Source of the DNA: Devosia sp.
Lineage (GTDB): Bacteria; Pseudomonadota; Alphaproteobacteria; Rhizobiales; Devosiaceae
Assembly (NCBI RefSeq): GCF_017744655.1
Contig: NZ_JAGIAW010000006.1
Location: 213,408 to 277,407 of the forward strand
Direction: 5' to 3'
DNA length: 64,000 bases
The translations under genes and the position numbers were made by a program. The notes beneath the pieces were generated by a model, which did not search any database, had not been told where the DNA came from, and was given only the letters and a program-made list of their open reading frames with translations. Positions within the stretch are counted from its first letter, which is position 1; each line of letters starts with the position of its first letter. Of the stretch, positions 8,824-17,659 are shown piece by piece.

Positions 8824-9819
8824 ATGAGCAAATTTTCTACGCTTGGACGACGCAGCTTTGTGGGTGTACTCACCGCGGGTATGGCTTTGGCCATGAGCGG
8901 CGTCAGCATCGCGCAGGAGCTGACCAAGGTCGCCGCAATCTGGACCGTGCCGGTCGAGCAGCAGTGGGCGAGCCGCCTTCACAATGCGCTGGTGGCCGCC
9001 AAGGATCGCGGCGAGATCGACTACGTCTATTCCGAAAACATCTCCAACACTGACTACGAGCGCGTCATGCGCGAATATGCCGAACAGGGCGTGCAGCTCA
9101 TCGTCGGCGAAGCGTTCGGTGTCGAGCAGCCGGCCCGTGCCGTCGCCTCGGAATATCCGGAAATCTCATTCCTCATGGGTTCGTCGCTGCCGCCGGTGGA
9201 GCCGAACTTTGCCACCTTCGACAACTTCATCCATGAGCCGAGCTACCTCACGGGTATCGTTGCCGGCCTCAAGACCGAGAGCAACAAGATCGGCATGGTG
9301 GGTGGCTACGCCATCCCCGAAGTGAACCGCCTGATGAACGCCTTCAAGGCGGGTGCCCTGTCGGTGAACCCCGACGTGACCTTCTCGGTGAGCTTCATCA
9401 ACTCCTGGTATGATCCGCCGAAGGCCAAGGAAGCTGCCTTCGCCATGGTCGATGCCGGCGCCGACATTCTCTACGCCGAACGCTTTGGCGTCTCCGACGC
9501 TGCCAAGGAACGCGGCATCCTTGCCATCGGCAACGTGATCGACACCTCTGCCGACTATCCCGGCACGATCCTCGCCAGCGCCCTCTGGCACGGTGAGCCG
9601 ATGATCGACAAGGCCATCGCCGACGTGAAGGCCGGGTCGTTCACCGCTTCCGACTACGGCATCTATGCCTTCATGGAATATGGCGGCTCCAGCGCCGTGT
9701 ATGATGAAGCTCTCGCCGGCGCAGACGCGGTTGCCGCGGCAAAGGCCAAGGAAGCCGAAATCCTCGCCAAGACTTTCGTGGTCGAGATCGACGACACCGA
9801 ACCGACTTCGACGCCGTAA
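8824..9819 (+). CDS. BMP-family ABC transporter substrate-binding protein
   Basis: Protein of 331 residues of the basic-membrane-protein / PnrA class, which binds nucleosides, purines or related compounds in several bacteria. The leader carries a twin-Arg, Tat-like motif GRRSFVGV followed by a hydrophobic stretch and a cut near SIAQE (about residue 31). Family features include TKVAAIWTVPVEQQW, NISNTDYERVMREYAEQGVQLIVGE and MVGGYAIPEVNR. GAGGGA precedes the ATG. It leads the second transporter of the island, with one double-ATPase and two permeases, the standard BMP set. It has a typical hairpin 3' of its stop, then a nested palindromic repeat. Confidence 0.9.
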   Translation: MSKFSTLGRRSFVGVLTAGMALAMSGVSIAQELTKVAAIWTVPVEQQWASRLHNALVAAKDRGEIDYVYSENISNTDYERVMREYAEQGVQLIVGEAFGVEQPARAVASEYPEISFLMGSSLPPVEPNFATFDNFIHEPSYLTGIVAGLKTESNKIGMVGGYAIPEVNRLMNAFKAGALSVNPDVTFSVSFINSWYDPPKAKEAAFAMVDAGADILYAERFGVSDAAKERGILAIGNVIDTSADYPGTILASALWHGEPMIDKAIADVKAGSFTASDYGIYAFMEYGGSSAVYDEALAGADAVAAAKAKEAEILAKTFVVEIDDTEPTSTP

Positions 9820-9825
9820 GATATT

Positions 9826-9850
9826 GGGAGCCGCAACGTTTGTGGCTCCC
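9826..9850 (+). promoter_or_regulatory. Hairpin after the BMP-family gene
   Basis: GGGAGCC pairs perfectly with GGCTCCC around an 11-nt loop, 6 bp after the binding-protein stop. No T-run follows. It precedes the larger palindromic repeat and resembles the hairpins that follow the other binding-protein genes here. Confidence 0.6.
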
Positions 9851-9851
9851 T

Positions 9852-10006
9852 CACCCCCTCCCAGCCTCCCCCATCAAGGGGGAGGTGAAGATTTGTGGGT
9901 TTGACGAGATAGTGCCACACACTCGATCGGCACCTCCCCCTTGATGGGCTCCGACCCGTCCCGAAGGGCAAATCGTTCCAGTGGAGCGATTTGAGGGGAG
10001 GGGGTG
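9852..10006. repeat. Nested palindromic intergenic repeat
   Basis: Outer arms CACCCCCTCCC (9852-9862) and GGGAGGGGGTG (9996-10006) are exact inverse complements. Inside, CCCATCAAGGGGGAGGTG (9870-9887) and CACCTCCCCCTTGATGGG (9931-9948) form an 18-bp perfect inverted repeat, and an imperfect hairpin AAATCG..CGATTT lies at about 9970-9993. The arrangement resembles dispersed palindromic repeats found between genes in Hyphomicrobiales. It sits between the binding protein and its ATPase gene without evident promoter elements. Confidence 0.75.
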
Positions 10007-10048
10007 AACGGCAAAGACGAAGTCCGAACTCCCCCCGGAGCACCACCC

Positions 10049-11593
10049 ATGACCGACGCCCCAGTGCTCCTCTCCCTACAAAACATCACCAAGCGTTTCG
10101 GCTCGCTCACCGCCAACAACGCCATCTCCCTCGATCTGCATCGCGGCGAAATTCTTGCGCTTTTGGGCGAGAACGGCGCGGGCAAGACGACGCTGATGAA
10201 CATCCTCTTCGGGCACTATGTGCAGGACGAAGGGGACGTGCGCGTGCTCGCTGACGACGGCGCCCTGGCCACCCTGCCCCCCGGCTCACCCGGCGCGGCG
10301 CTCAAGGCCGGCATCGGCATGGTGCACCAGCACTTTACGCTCGCCGAAAACCTCTCCGGCCTCGCCAATATCCGCCTCGGCACCGAACCGCTGCTCTCCT
10401 TCGGGCGCGAAGCCGCTGCCCGAGCCAAGGTCAAAAAGATCATCGCCGAGAGCGGTCTCGACGTCGATCTCGACCGGCGCGTCGCCGACCTGACGGTTGG
10501 CGAAAAGCAGCGCATCGAGATTTTGAAGGCGCTCTATCGCGACGCCAAAGTGCTCATTCTCGACGAGCCCACCGCCGTGCTGACCCCGCAGGAAGCCGAG
10601 GGGCTGTTCGTGGTCCTGCGCCGGCTCGCCAGCAATGGGCTCGGCGTCATTTTCATCTCCCACAAGCTGGGCGAAGTGCTCGCCGTCTCCCATCGCATTC
10701 TCGTGCTGCGCGCCGGGACCAAGGCGGGCGAACTGGTGACGGCCAAGGCCGATCGTCGCGCCATCGCCGATCTGATGGTGGGCAAAGCCGTCGCCGAGGT
10801 GATCCGCATCCCCGCCCTGCCCGGCGAAACGCTGATGGAATTTGACGGCGTCTCGCTGCACGGCGCAGGTCGCCAGATGCTGAGCGGGGTGAACCTGAAA
10901 TTGCGTTCGGGCGAAATCGTTGGTCTCGCGGGCGTTTCCGGCAATGGGCAATCAGGCATTGCTGCGCTGATTTCGGGCCTCGCCGTACCGAGCAGCGGCA
11001 CGCTGCGGCTCTATGGCGAGGCAGTCACCAAGGCAAGCCCGCGTGATCTCGTCGAGGCTGGGGTGGCCCGCATGCCAGAAGACCGACAGCACGACGGCGT
11101 CGTCGGCACGATGAGCGTTGCTGACAATATCGCCATCGAAGACGTGCGGACCCCCGCCTTTTCCAAGATGGGCTTTCTCGACCGCAAAGCCATGCGCGAG
11201 CGCGCGACCTCGGCCATTTCCGGTTATGACGTCCGCTGCCCCGGCCCTGATGCCGAGGCGAGGCTGCTCTCGGGCGGCAATGTGCAAAAGCTCATTCTCG
11301 CCCGCGTCCTGGAGCGCGAGCCGCGCGTCATCCTCGCCAATCAGCCGACGCGCGGCCTCGACGTCGGCGCACAGGCTGAAGTCCACCGCCGCATCCTCGC
11401 CGCGCGTGATCGTGGCGCCGCCGTGCTGGTCATCTCCGAGGACCTCGACGAACTCTTCGCCCTCGCCGACCGCTTCGTCGTGGTTCACGCTGGCGAATTG
11501 GCAGATGCCGGTTCCAGCGAAAGCCTCGACCGCGGCACGATCGGTCTGATGATGGCCGGCCAGGCCCGCACGCCAGTAGGAATTGCGTCATGA
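10049..11593 (+). CDS. Nucleoside-type ABC transporter ATP-binding protein, two ATPase domains
   Basis: Protein of 514 residues with tandem ABC domains, as in BMP/ribose-type importers. The first domain has Walker [10 protein letters not shown] near residue 44 and Walker [14 protein letters not shown] near 168. The second has a degenerate Walker A (GVSGNGQSG) near 295 and signature LLSGGNVQK near 410, the normal asymmetry of this family. ATG at 10049 is chosen because CGGAG precedes it and the residues match the usual N-terminus; an upstream ATG at 10004 reads through the repeat. Its stop overlaps the first permease ATG by 4 bp. Confidence 0.92.
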   Translation: MTDAPVLLSLQNITKRFGSLTANNAISLDLHRGEILALLGENGAGKTTLMNILFGHYVQDEGDVRVLADDGALATLPPGSPGAALKAGIGMVHQHFTLAENLSGLANIRLGTEPLLSFGREAAARAKVKKIIAESGLDVDLDRRVADLTVGEKQRIEILKALYRDAKVLILDEPTAVLTPQEAEGLFVVLRRLASNGLGVIFISHKLGEVLAVSHRILVLRAGTKAGELVTAKADRRAIADLMVGKAVAEVIRIPALPGETLMEFDGVSLHGAGRQMLSGVNLKLRSGEIVGLAGVSGNGQSGIAALISGLAVPSSGTLRLYGEAVTKASPRDLVEAGVARMPEDRQHDGVVGTMSVADNIAIEDVRTPAFSKMGFLDRKAMRERATSAISGYDVRCPGPDAEARLLSGGNVQKLILARVLEREPRVILANQPTRGLDVGAQAEVHRRILAARDRGAAVLVISEDLDELFALADRFVVVHAGELADAGSSESLDRGTIGLMMAGQARTPVGIAS

Positions 11594-12663
11594 GCTTTCG
11601 TCTGGAACCGCGGGACCACGCCTCAGTCGGCCTCAAACTCACCGTGTCGCTCGCGGCTGGCGTCATAGCCCTGCTGCTCGTCGCCATTCCCGTTGTTGCC
11701 GCCGGCGGCACGCCGCTTGATGCCTATTGGCTGATGCTGCAGGGCGCGTTCGGCTCGATGTTTGCGCTGAGCGAAACGCTCAACCGCGCTACGCCGCTGA
11801 TCCTGACCGGCCTGGCCGCCGCCGTCGCCTTCCGCGCCAAGCTCTGGAATATCGGTGCCGAAGGCCAGCTTTATATCGGCGCCCTCGCCGCCGTCTGCGT
11901 CGGCAGCGGCCTGCTGCAATTGCCGCCGGCCCTGATGATCCCGACCGTAATGATTGCCGGTTTCCTCGCTGGCGGGCTGATGATGGTGATCCCCACGATC
12001 ATCAAGCAGCGCTTTGGTGCCGACGAAGTGGTCATCACCCTGCTGCTCAATTTCGTGGTCATTCTCTTCATCCAGATGCTGGTCGAAGGCGTGCTGAAAG
12101 ACCCGCTCTCGATGGGCTGGCCGCAATCGGTGCCGCTGATTGCGGAAGCAAAGCTGCCAAAACTCCTGCCACGCCTGCGCATGCATTGGGGCCTTATTGT
12201 CGGTCTGTTCGCCGCGCTGATCCTGTGGCTTATGGTGCGCAAAACCGTGCTCGGCTTTGAAATCCGCGCCGTCGGCGAGAACAAGGCCGCCGCGCGCTTT
12301 GCGGGCATTCCCGTCGATGCAACCATGCTGAAGGTTGCACTGATCTCCGGCGGCCTCGCTGGGCTTGCAGGCGTCGGCGAAGTGGCCGGTGTGAAAGGCT
12401 ATCTCTCCTCCGACCTGTCGCCGGGCTTTGGCTATTCCGGCATCGTCGTCGCCATGCTCGCGGGGCTCTCGCCTGTCGGCACGGTGATCGCCGCGGTCTT
12501 TGTCGCCGCGGTCTTCGTGGGCGCTGACTCCATGAGCCGCGCCACCGGCATTTCGAGCTATATCGCCGATCTCGTCGTGGCCCTGTCGCTGCTCTGCGTG
12601 CTGGTCGGCAGCTTCTTCCTGCGGTTCCGCGTCAAATTCGAACGCCGGCAAGTGGGGGCCTGA
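11590..12663 (+). CDS. ABC transporter permease, BMP/nucleoside type, subunit 1
   Basis: Inner-membrane protein of 357 residues in the BPD_transp_2 superfamily, with about nine or ten hydrophobic segments. The conserved loop GENKAAARFAGIPV near residues 227-240 is the coupling segment shared by ribose and nucleoside permeases. It is the longer of two permeases that together form the channel for the BMP-family transporter. It overlaps the ATPase gene by 4 bp and the second permease starts 2 bp after its stop. Confidence 0.92.
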   Translation: MSFRLEPRDHASVGLKLTVSLAAGVIALLLVAIPVVAAGGTPLDAYWLMLQGAFGSMFALSETLNRATPLILTGLAAAVAFRAKLWNIGAEGQLYIGALAAVCVGSGLLQLPPALMIPTVMIAGFLAGGLMMVIPTIIKQRFGADEVVITLLLNFVVILFIQMLVEGVLKDPLSMGWPQSVPLIAEAKLPKLLPRLRMHWGLIVGLFAALILWLMVRKTVLGFEIRAVGENKAAARFAGIPVDATMLKVALISGGLAGLAGVGEVAGVKGYLSSDLSPGFGYSGIVVAMLAGLSPVGTVIAAVFVAAVFVGADSMSRATGISSYIADLVVALSLLCVLVGSFFLRFRVKFERRQVGA

Positions 12664-12665
12664 TC

Positions 12666-13613
12666 ATGGACGTCCTCTTCGACATTCTGGGCTCCGCCAA
12701 TTTCTGGGCCGCCGCCATCCGCATCGCCACGCCACTGATTTTTGGCGTGTTGGGCGCCCTCATATGCGAACGCGCCGGCGTGCTCAATCTCGGCATCGAA
12801 GGCATTTTCGTCGCCGGTGCCATGGCCGGCTGGCTTGCCGTCTATCTCGGTGCCGGTCTCTGGGGGGGCGTTCTCGTCGCGGCGCTGGCCGGCGCGCTCT
12901 TCGGCCTCCTCCACGCCTTCCTCACCGTCATCTTGGGCCTCTCCCAGCACGTCTCCGGCATCGGCATAACGCTCCTTGCGACCAGCGTGAGCTATTTCAC
13001 CTATCGCACTGCCCTGCCCGATGTGACTTCGCCGCCGCGCATCGCCGCCTTCCAGCCGCTCAACATTCCCGGTCTCTCCGATCTGCCCTTCATCGGCCCC
13101 GCCCTCTTCCAGCAGACGCCGCTGACTTTCCTCGCGCTGGTCTTCGTCGCTTTCGTCGCGCTGGTGCTCTATCGCACGCCGCTTGGCCTCGCCATTCGCG
13201 CCGTGGGGGACAATCCTGCCTCCGTCGAAGCTCAGGGTCTGTCGGTGGTCGGCCTGCGCGTCGGCGCCGTCGTCGTCGGCTCGGCGCTGATGGCGTTGGG
13301 CGGTGCTTTCCTCACCATGTCGGCCTTCGATGCCTTCTTCTTCGGCATGGTCAATGGCCGCGGCTGGATCTGTATCGCGCTCGTCGTCTTCGCCTCTTGG
13401 CAACCCGGCAAAGCACTCCTCGGCGCGCTGCTCTTTGGCGCCTTCGATGCCTTCCAGATCCGCCTCCAGACACAGATCGGCCAGGTCGTGCCCGGCCAGG
13501 TCTTCCTCATGCTGCCATATCTGCTATCCATCGTGGCATTGATCCTGGTGGCGCGCCGCGCGGACTATCCCCGCGCGCTGTTGCAGCCGTGGACCAAGGG
13601 GCAGCGGCACTAG
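12666..13613 (+). CDS. ABC transporter permease, BMP/nucleoside type, subunit 2
   Basis: Inner-membrane protein of 315 residues, BPD_transp_2 family. It shows about eight hydrophobic segments, an N-terminal CERAGVLNLGIEGIF motif near residues 34-48 typical of the second nucleoside permease, and the coupling loop GDNPASVEAQG near 180. It completes the BMP-type transporter. The next gene, a CodA-like deaminase, is 171 bp away across a Hyphomicrobiales-type repeat. Confidence 0.92.
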   Translation: MDVLFDILGSANFWAAAIRIATPLIFGVLGALICERAGVLNLGIEGIFVAGAMAGWLAVYLGAGLWGGVLVAALAGALFGLLHAFLTVILGLSQHVSGIGITLLATSVSYFTYRTALPDVTSPPRIAAFQPLNIPGLSDLPFIGPALFQQTPLTFLALVFVAFVALVLYRTPLGLAIRAVGDNPASVEAQGLSVVGLRVGAVVVGSALMALGGAFLTMSAFDAFFFGMVNGRGWICIALVVFASWQPGKALLGALLFGAFDAFQIRLQTQIGQVVPGQVFLMLPYLLSIVALILVARRADYPRALLQPWTKGQRH

Positions 13614-13640
13614 TTTCCGAACTGGCCAAGACCTATCAAT

Positions 13641-13719
13641 CGTCGTCACTACCGGGCTTGTCCCGGTAGTCCATGCTGCGGCGAGATGGATTGCCGGGAC
13701 AAGCCCGGCAATGACGACG
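13641..13719. repeat. Hyphomicrobiales-type palindromic intergenic repeat, copy 1
   Basis: Two facing arms, each with its own hairpin around a GGGCTTGTCCC-like core (ACCGGGCTTGTCCCGGT and its inverse CCGGGACAAGCCCGG), flanked by CGTCGTCA and TGACGACG. The whole is a 79-bp imperfect palindrome. A related copy is at 23864-23960. It lies between the second nucleoside-type permease and the CodA-like gene. Confidence 0.85.
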
Positions 13720-13784
13720 GAGGGGAGAAGACGGTGCTAGTCCGCCATCTGCCCGACCACCTTTCGAGACGAGAGACCAAAAGA

Positions 13785-15074
13785 ATGTTCGAGCTGAAAA
13801 TCACCAACGCCACCCTGCCCGATGGTCGCAAAAACCTCGATATCGGCATCAAGGACGACAAGATCGCCGCCATCGAAGCCAATCTCGGCGGCGAGGCGGG
13901 TGAAGTGATCGACGCCGATGGACAGCTCATTTCTCCGCCCTTCGTCGATTGCCATTTCCATATGGACGCGACGCTCTCCCTCGGCCAGCCGCGCTTCAAC
14001 GAAAGCGGGCGCCTGCTCGAAGGCATCCAGATCTGGGGCGAGTTGAAGCCGCTCCTCACCCATGAAGCCGTCATCGAACGTGCGCTGAACTATTGCGACC
14101 TCGCCGTCGCCCAGGGTCTCCTCGCCATCCGCACTCATGTTGATATCTGCGATGATCGCCTGCTCGGCGTCGAAGCGCTGCTTGAGGTGAAGAAGCGCGT
14201 CGCTCCCTATATCGACCTGCAGCTCGTCGCCTTCCCGCAGGACGGCTACTATCGCTATCCCGGCGCCATTGACCTGCTCAACCGCGCCCTCGACATGGGC
14301 GTCGATGTCGTCGGCGGCATTCCGCATTTCGAGCGGACCATGGCTGACGGAGCAGCGAGCGTGAAAGTCCTCTGCGAAATCGCCGAAAAGCGCGGCCTGC
14401 TCGTCGATCTCCATTGCGACGAAACCGACGATCCGCTGAGCCGCCATATCGAGACGCTGACCTATGAAACCCAGCGCCTTGGCCTGAATGGTCGCGTCAA
14501 TGGCTCGCACCTGACCTCCATGCATTCCATGGACAATTATTACGTCTCAAAGCTGCTGCCGCTGATGGCCGAGGCCGACGTTTCAGCCACCGCCAATCCC
14601 AATATCAATATCGGCATCCAGGGCCGCCACGATACCTATCCCAAGCGCCGCGGCATGACGCGCATCCCCGAAATGCTGACCTATGGCATCACCTGCGCCT
14701 TCGGCCAGGATTGCATGATGGACCCCTGGTATTCGCTCGGCCAGGCCGACATGCTCGACGTCGCCTCCATGGGTCTCCACGTCGCCCAGATGACCAGCCG
14801 CGCCGCCATGCGCCAGTGCTTTGACGCCGTCACCACCGGCCCGGCGAAAATCATGCACCTCGAAGGCTATGGCGTCGAAGTCGGCAACAAGGCCGACATG
14901 GTGCTGCTGCAAGCAACGGATTCCATCGAAGCCATCCGCCTAAAAGCGACCCGCCTCGCCGTCATCAAATCCGGCCGCGTCATCGCCCGCACGGCCCCCC
15001 GTCAAACGGCGCTGGCTTTGCCCGATCGCCCGACACGCCTCGATCCCGCCCGCGTCGGCCCGAGCGCCAACTGA
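13785..15074 (+). CDS. Cytosine deaminase-like amidohydrolase
   Basis: Protein of 429 residues, close in length to E. coli CodA. Catalytic landmarks are visible: DCHFHMD with the HxH pair His57 and His59, HCDETDD at 210-216 with the general-base Glu, His242 in NGSHLTSMH and FGQDCMMDPWY with Asp309, which matches the CodA FGHDD..DPWY pattern. It hydrolyses a cyclic amidine (cytosine, isocytosine or creatinine-type). ATG at 13785 is chosen for the natural N-terminus MFELKITNATLPDG. It follows the BMP transporter, so it likely acts on the imported compound or on the base released from it. Confidence 0.9.
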   Translation: MFELKITNATLPDGRKNLDIGIKDDKIAAIEANLGGEAGEVIDADGQLISPPFVDCHFHMDATLSLGQPRFNESGRLLEGIQIWGELKPLLTHEAVIERALNYCDLAVAQGLLAIRTHVDICDDRLLGVEALLEVKKRVAPYIDLQLVAFPQDGYYRYPGAIDLLNRALDMGVDVVGGIPHFERTMADGAASVKVLCEIAEKRGLLVDLHCDETDDPLSRHIETLTYETQRLGLNGRVNGSHLTSMHSMDNYYVSKLLPLMAEADVSATANPNINIGIQGRHDTYPKRRGMTRIPEMLTYGITCAFGQDCMMDPWYSLGQADMLDVASMGLHVAQMTSRAAMRQCFDAVTTGPAKIMHLEGYGVEVGNKADMVLLQATDSIEAIRLKATRLAVIKSGRVIARTAPRQTALALPDRPTRLDPARVGPSAN

Positions 15075-15100
15075 CTGTTCTTTTAGAGACGAGCCTTTTC

Positions 15101-16333
15101 ATGACCGATACCGTTCTCGACCGCTTCCTGCGCTATGTGCAGATCGACACCCAATCGGACCCCGCTTCGCCCACCCAGCCTTCGACGGAAAAGCAAAAGA
15201 CCCTCAGCCGCCTGCTGGTCAGCGAGTTGCTCGCCATCGGCTTTGCCGACGCCGAAATGGACAGCAATGGCTATGTCTATGCCACCGTGCCGGCCAATAC
15301 CGACAAGGACGTGCCGGTCATCTGCTTCTGCTCGCATGTGGATACGGCGCCCGATTTCAGCGGCACAGGCGTGAAGCCGCAGATGATCAAGAACTATGCT
15401 GGCGGCGACATCACGCTTGTCGGCGACAAGAACCGTGTCATCCGCGTCTCCGAACATCCCGAACTGAACAACCAGATCGCCAATGATCTCATCACCACCG
15501 ACGGCACGACCCTGCTCGGTGCCGATGACAAGGCGGGCGTGGCCGAAATCGTGACGGCGGCGGAAATCCTCCTCAAGGACAAATCCATCCCGCATGGCGC
15601 GATCAAACTGCTGTTCACGCCCGACGAGGAAATCGGCCGCGGCGTCGACAAGGTGGACCTCAAAAAGCTCGGCGCGCGCTTCGCCTATACAATGGATGGC
15701 GAAACCGCCGGGACCATCGAGGACGAGACGTTCTCGGCCGATGGGCTCGAAATCTCCATCACCGGCGTCGCCATGCATCCCGGCTTTGCCAAGGGCCGCA
15801 TGGAAAATGCCATCAAGATCGCTGGCGAGATCATCGCCCGCTTGCCCCATGACGTCTCGCCTGAAGGCACCGAAGGCCGCGACGGTTTCGTGCATCCCGT
15901 CGGCGTCACCGGCTCGATGGAAAAAGCCACGATCTCCATGATCGTGCGCGATTTCACCGTCGCCGGGCTCCACGAGAAGGAAGCCATGGTGGACGAGATC
16001 GCCAAGGCGGTGATCGCGAACTACCCGGGCTCCAGCTATCGCATTGCGGTGAAAGAGCAATACCGCAACATGAAGGAGGTTCTGGACAAGAACCCCGAGA
16101 TCGTCGAGTTCGCCGTCGAAGCCATCCGCCGCGCCGGGATGGAGCCGGTGCGCGGCTCGATCCGCGGCGGCACCGATGGCTCGCGCCTCTCCTTCATGGG
16201 CCTGCCCACCGCCAATATCTTTGCCGGTGGCCATGCTTTCCATTCGCCGCTCGAATGGATCAGCCGCCAGGACATGGAAAAGGCCGTGTCCACGATCGTC
16301 GAACTTGCGCGCCTCTGGGAAGAGCGCGCCTAA
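15101..16333 (+). CDS. pepT: Peptidase T (tripeptide aminopeptidase)
   Basis: M20B metallopeptidase of 410 residues, matching E. coli PepT in length. Metal-site motifs are SHVDTAPDFSG (His79, Asp81), GADDKAGVAEI near residue 140, TPDEEIGRGVD with the catalytic Glu near 175, and a late HSPLEWI segment. It removes the N-terminal residue from tripeptides in the cytoplasm. It is 26 bp after the CodA-like gene and may share the transcript; a link to the pathway is not obvious, although M20 relatives also act on amides. Its stop overlaps the convergent AraC gene by 4 bp. Confidence 0.93.
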   Translation: MTDTVLDRFLRYVQIDTQSDPASPTQPSTEKQKTLSRLLVSELLAIGFADAEMDSNGYVYATVPANTDKDVPVICFCSHVDTAPDFSGTGVKPQMIKNYAGGDITLVGDKNRVIRVSEHPELNNQIANDLITTDGTTLLGADDKAGVAEIVTAAEILLKDKSIPHGAIKLLFTPDEEIGRGVDKVDLKKLGARFAYTMDGETAGTIEDETFSADGLEISITGVAMHPGFAKGRMENAIKIAGEIIARLPHDVSPEGTEGRDGFVHPVGVTGSMEKATISMIVRDFTVAGLHEKEAMVDEIAKAVIANYPGSSYRIAVKEQYRNMKEVLDKNPEIVEFAVEAIRRAGMEPVRGSIRGGTDGSRLSFMGLPTANIFAGGHAFHSPLEWISRQDMEKAVSTIVELARLWEERA

Positions 16334-17361
16334 GCGGCGTGCGGCTCTCGCCGCGTTTCCTGCGGCGAGAATCCGAAGCGACGTTTGTAGCAAGTCGCAA
16401 AGTACTGGCTTGAGGAGAAGCCGCATTCCAGCGCGATTTCGGTCACGCTGGCATCGGCCTTTTCACTCAGCCACTTCTTTGCCGCCTCCAGCCGCACCAT
16501 CTGCAGATAGCGCACCGGCGTCATATTGGTCAGCGCCTGGCAATGTTGGGAAAATTGGGTGCGCGACAGGCTGCACTCGGCCGCCATGTTTTCGAGCGTC
16601 CAGTTTTCATCGAGCGCATGCGGCAGGCGATTGAGAAAAATCTGCACCGTGCGCTTGGAGCTCGCGAGATCTTCGTCGAGCACTGGCGCCTGGCTCTCCA
16701 ACTGCTTCATAAACTGCAGCAGCATCATCGAGATCAAGAGGCGCAGGCGCGTCTCGTCGCCCGCCACATCATGGCCCGCGACGATCTCGGCAATATCGTG
16801 AAAACTGCGCATCACATCGCGGCTGGCGGTAAGCACATGTTGCTCGTTGCGTGAGAGCAGCCGCGTCAGTCGCTCGGTATCGCGCTCCGGCCAGGCCATC
16901 CAGTCGGGCCAGAGCCAATCTTCATGCGGCCGGCGCACGCCGACATCGAACAGCACCCAGATGATCTGGCTGGCCGATACATGGGGATCGCCGAACTGGT
17001 GCAATTGCCAGGGGCGCACGACGAACATCTGGCCCTCGGTCAGCTCATGCCGGTGCCCATCGACCTTGAGCACCATGGAGCCGCGCGCCAGATAGGCGAT
17101 TTTTACGCCCTCGTTGCAATGCTCCTTGAGCCCCCAATCCTGCGAGCGCACCGCGTCCCAACCACCCACGGAAAGCACCTGTGGCAGCGCTTCGCCTAGC
17201 GGCTTTCCCGGATACTTTCGGCGCGTCCAGGCGTTCAGCGTCACCTTGCCGGCAAGCGAAGCCTCGTAGAGGTCGGCGCAATTGCCGGCATACATCAGCG
17301 CGCCGGGCTCGGTGAAGACAGCCGGCCGGGCCAGGGCGTGCAAACGGGCCTCTGCGTTCAT
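16330..17361 (-). CDS. AraC-family transcriptional regulator
   Basis: Regulator of 343 residues. The N-terminal half carries a cupin-like effector domain (about residues 70-150, with LKVDGHRHELTEGQMFVVRP), and the C-terminal 100 residues hold the double helix-turn-helix, with NMAAECSLSRTQFSQHC and VTEIALECGFSSSQYFATCYKRRFGFSP. ATG at 17361 is chosen because GGGAGGGGG lies just upstream; the open frame extends 46 residues further with no comparable site. It is divergent from the rare-sugar epimerase/ABC operon across a 298-bp region, so it is the likely local regulator, with a sugar as probable effector. Confidence 0.9.
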   Translation of the reverse strand: MNAEARLHALARPAVFTEPGALMYAGNCADLYEASLAGKVTLNAWTRRKYPGKPLGEALPQVLSVGGWDAVRSQDWGLKEHCNEGVKIAYLARGSMVLKVDGHRHELTEGQMFVVRPWQLHQFGDPHVSASQIIWVLFDVGVRRPHEDWLWPDWMAWPERDTERLTRLLSRNEQHVLTASRDVMRSFHDIAEIVAGHDVAGDETRLRLLISMMLLQFMKQLESQAPVLDEDLASSKRTVQIFLNRLPHALDENWTLENMAAECSLSRTQFSQHCQALTNMTPVRYLQMVRLEAAKKWLSEKADASVTEIALECGFSSSQYFATCYKRRFGFSPQETRREPHAA

Positions 17362-17590
17362 GGCCCCCTCCCATGTGCAAATTCTACCAGTGTTATCATT
17401 CGAACGCGCGAGTGCACGCAGTGCGCAATGATCGCAACGTTCGCCTCCTGGCCCTGATGCTAGAGAGTCGAACGTCCGGAAGTCAACCAGAGCAGTCATA
17501 AAGACAGCCAGACTGACATTTCGGGCCGTGGAGGAGTTTTAGCCGGAGCCGGTTTCGGCGGCGTTCGAAATTCGCTGACGAGGTGAGGTG

Positions 17591-17602
17591 CAACAATTGT
17601 TG
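17591..17602. promoter_or_regulatory. Perfect 12-bp palindrome upstream of the epimerase operon
   Basis: CAACAATTGTTG is an exact palindrome 58 bp before the epimerase start, in the AraC/epimerase divergent region. It could be an operator. AraC proteins usually prefer direct repeats, so another regulator is possible. Confidence 0.35.
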
Positions 17603-17659
17603 TATGTGCCTCAAGGCGATCGAGAGCGGCTGCGCACCGTCCGGCGCGAGGGGAAAAGT

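Noticed and set aside
13641..13719. CRISPR-like repeat
   Set aside because: There are only two facing arms with no regularly spaced repeat units or spacers and no cas genes.
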